The position numbers and the translations under genes were made by a program. This document shows positions 12,566 through 13,579 of a stretch of 13,579 bases of DNA, in pieces. Location: positions 1 through 13,579 of the forward strand of contig CALFEA010000251.1 of assembly GCA_937950385.1 (NCBI GenBank), read 5' to 3'. The stretch comes from an uncultured Altererythrobacter sp. (GTDB lineage Bacteria; Pseudomonadota; Alphaproteobacteria; Sphingomonadales; Sphingomonadaceae). The first letter of the stretch is position 1. Every line of letters begins with the position of its first letter. The notes under the pieces are model-generated. The model worked only from the letters and a program-made list of their open reading frames with translations, ran no database searches and had not been told where the DNA came from.

Positions 12566-13579
12566 ATGAGCGAAGACGTTTATATTATCGGCGCAGGCAT
12601 CCACCCCTTTGGGCGCACAGACGGACGATCAGGCCGCGAGCAAGGCGTCTATGCCGTGCGCGAAGCGCTTGCCGATGCGGGTCTCGATTGGCCCGATATT
12701 GAATGCGCTTATGGCGGCTCTGCGGCCGCTGGCAATGCCGATATTATGGTCAATGAGCTGGGCCTAACCAGCCTGCCCTTCACCAATGTCGCCAATGGCT
12801 GCGCGACCGGCGGCAGCGCGCTGGCCTCTGCGCAAATGGCAATTTCCAGCGGCATGTATGACCTTGCGCTCGCGACCGGCTTTGACAAGCATCCGCGCGG
12901 TTCGTTCAATGCCTCGCCTGCTGATTACGGCTTGCCGGAATGGTACGGACAAACCGGCATGATGCTGACGACGCAGTTCTTCGCGCTCAAAATCCAGCGT
13001 TATATGCAGCTGCATGGGATCAGCCGCGAAACTTTGGGCCGGGTCGCGGTAAAGGCCTTTAAGAATGGCACAAAAACACCCCATGCTTGGCGGCGTAGCG
13101 AGATTGATCTCGATACGATCATGAATGCGCCGATGATCAATGATCCGCTGACGAAATATATGTTCTGCTCGCCTGCAGAAGGCGGCGTTGCCCTGATCCT
13201 GGCATCTGAGAAAAAGATGAAAGAGCTGGGCGCGCACGGCGTGAAAGTCGCGCAGATCTCCGTCAAAACGCGCCCACCTGACAGTTTTGAAGTGTTCCAA
13301 GCCGGTGTCAGCATCAAGGATGGCGGCAAACCCACCGTCCTCGCCAGTAAGGCCGCATTTGAAGGCGCAGGCATAGGCCCAGAAGATATCGAGGTCGCTC
13401 AGCTTCAGGACACAGAAAGCGGCGCAGAGATTATGCATATGGCCGAAAACGGATTTTGTGCTGATGGCGATCAGGAAAAATGGCTGCTTGAAGGCACGAG
13501 TGATCTGACCGGAAAACTGCCTGTCAACACCGATGGCGGATGCTTGGCTTGCGGTGAACCCATCGGCGCATCGGGCCTG
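12566..13579 (+). CDS. Thiolase-family protein, SCP-x / lipid-transfer (Ltp) type (partial, runs off the right edge)
   Basis: 338 codons are visible and the frame is open to the edge, ending within the C-terminal thiolase domain; about 50 more residues are expected. The N-terminal half carries the nucleophile region NVANGCATGGSAL (74-86) with Cys79. The C-terminal half has LQDTESGAEIMHMAENGF (280-297) where classical SCP-x thiolases have a HD/HN motif, and GGCLACGEPIGASG (324-337) where classical thiolases read GHPxGxxG. The two usual His positions thus appear as Gln281 and Glu331. Such proteins cleave acyl-CoA chains by thiolysis or, with DUF35 partners (Ltp2-ChsH2), by retro-aldol reaction. 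The adjacent DUF35 gene, 3 bases upstream, suggests the latter kind of complex. ATG 12566 is the only sensible start. Confidence 0.9.
   Translation, partial: MSEDVYIIGAGIHPFGRTDGRSGREQGVYAVREALADAGLDWPDIECAYGGSAAAGNADIMVNELGLTSLPFTNVANGCATGGSALASAQMAISSGMYDLALATGFDKHPRGSFNASPADYGLPEWYGQTGMMLTTQFFALKIQRYMQLHGISRETLGRVAVKAFKNGTKTPHAWRRSEIDLDTIMNAPMINDPLTKYMFCSPAEGGVALILASEKKMKELGAHGVKVAQISVKTRPPDSFEVFQAGVSIKDGGKPTVLASKAAFEGAGIGPEDIEVAQLQDTESGAEIMHMAENGFCADGDQEKWLLEGTSDLTGKLPVNTDGGCLACGEPIGASGL

Noticed and set aside
12764..13438. Long open frame (224 codons) on the minus strand inside the thiolase gene
   Set aside because: It is fully antisense to a well-supported thiolase with clear motifs, and its translation shows no recognisable domain; codon bias of the true gene opens this frame.

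Overview
The window reads as a catabolic gene cluster from an alphaproteobacterium, most likely a sphingomonad or Erythrobacteraceae-type marine or aquatic strain. That placement is an inference from moderately GC-rich codon use, the density of SDR, SnoaL, DUF35 and thiolase genes, and protein wording familiar from that group; no rRNA, tRNA or taxonomic marker is present. The window is almost fully coding. I assign 16 genes, two of them cut by the window edges, and no gap longer than about 150 bases. I see no tRNA, rRNA, insertion sequence, CRISPR array, phage gene or convincing rho-independent terminator.

Layout. Left block (1-2749): the start of a minus-strand KstD-like FAD dehydrogenase, divergent from a plus-strand SDR (266-1054); then two translationally coupled small paralogues (1195-1940); then a minus-strand SDR (1937-2749) that meets them tail to tail with shared stop bases. 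Middle block (2874-7446): SnoaL-like protein, antibiotic-biosynthesis-monooxygenase (ABM) domain protein and a mobA-like gene on the plus strand; a minus-strand zinc-free MDR oxidoreductase (4170-5171); then a divergent 712-residue molybdopterin oxidoreductase with an N-terminal [4Fe-4S] motif. Right block (7498-13579): a second MDR oxidoreductase, a ThuA-like protein and a limonene-epoxide-hydrolase-like protein joined by ATGA overlaps; then cytochrome P450, short acyl-CoA dehydrogenase, DUF35 protein and SCP-x/Ltp-type thiolase, closely packed and running off the right edge.

How the genes may work together (inference). KstD-like dehydrogenase, SDRs, P450, acyl-CoA dehydrogenase, DUF35 and SCP-x thiolase together recall steroid or terpenoid catabolism: oxygenation of an alicyclic or isoprenoid substrate, oxidation to an acid, CoA-dependent desaturation, and retro-aldol or thiolytic side-chain cleavage by a DUF35-thiolase complex. 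Two MDR reductases could reduce enone or enoyl intermediates. The molybdoenzyme, with mobA nearby to make its bis-MGD cofactor, is the unexpected part. It lacks an export signal and any visible partner subunit, and its probable metal ligand is Asp. The substrate cannot be read from the sequence.

The most interesting points are this cytoplasmic Asp-type molybdoenzyme inside a P450/acyl-CoA catabolic cluster, and a set of 'edited' family members in the right block: a DUF35 protein without zinc-ribbon cysteines, a thiolase with both usual histidine positions replaced, an acyl-CoA dehydrogenase without the usual glutamate, and an epoxide-hydrolase fold with two water-positioning residues changed.
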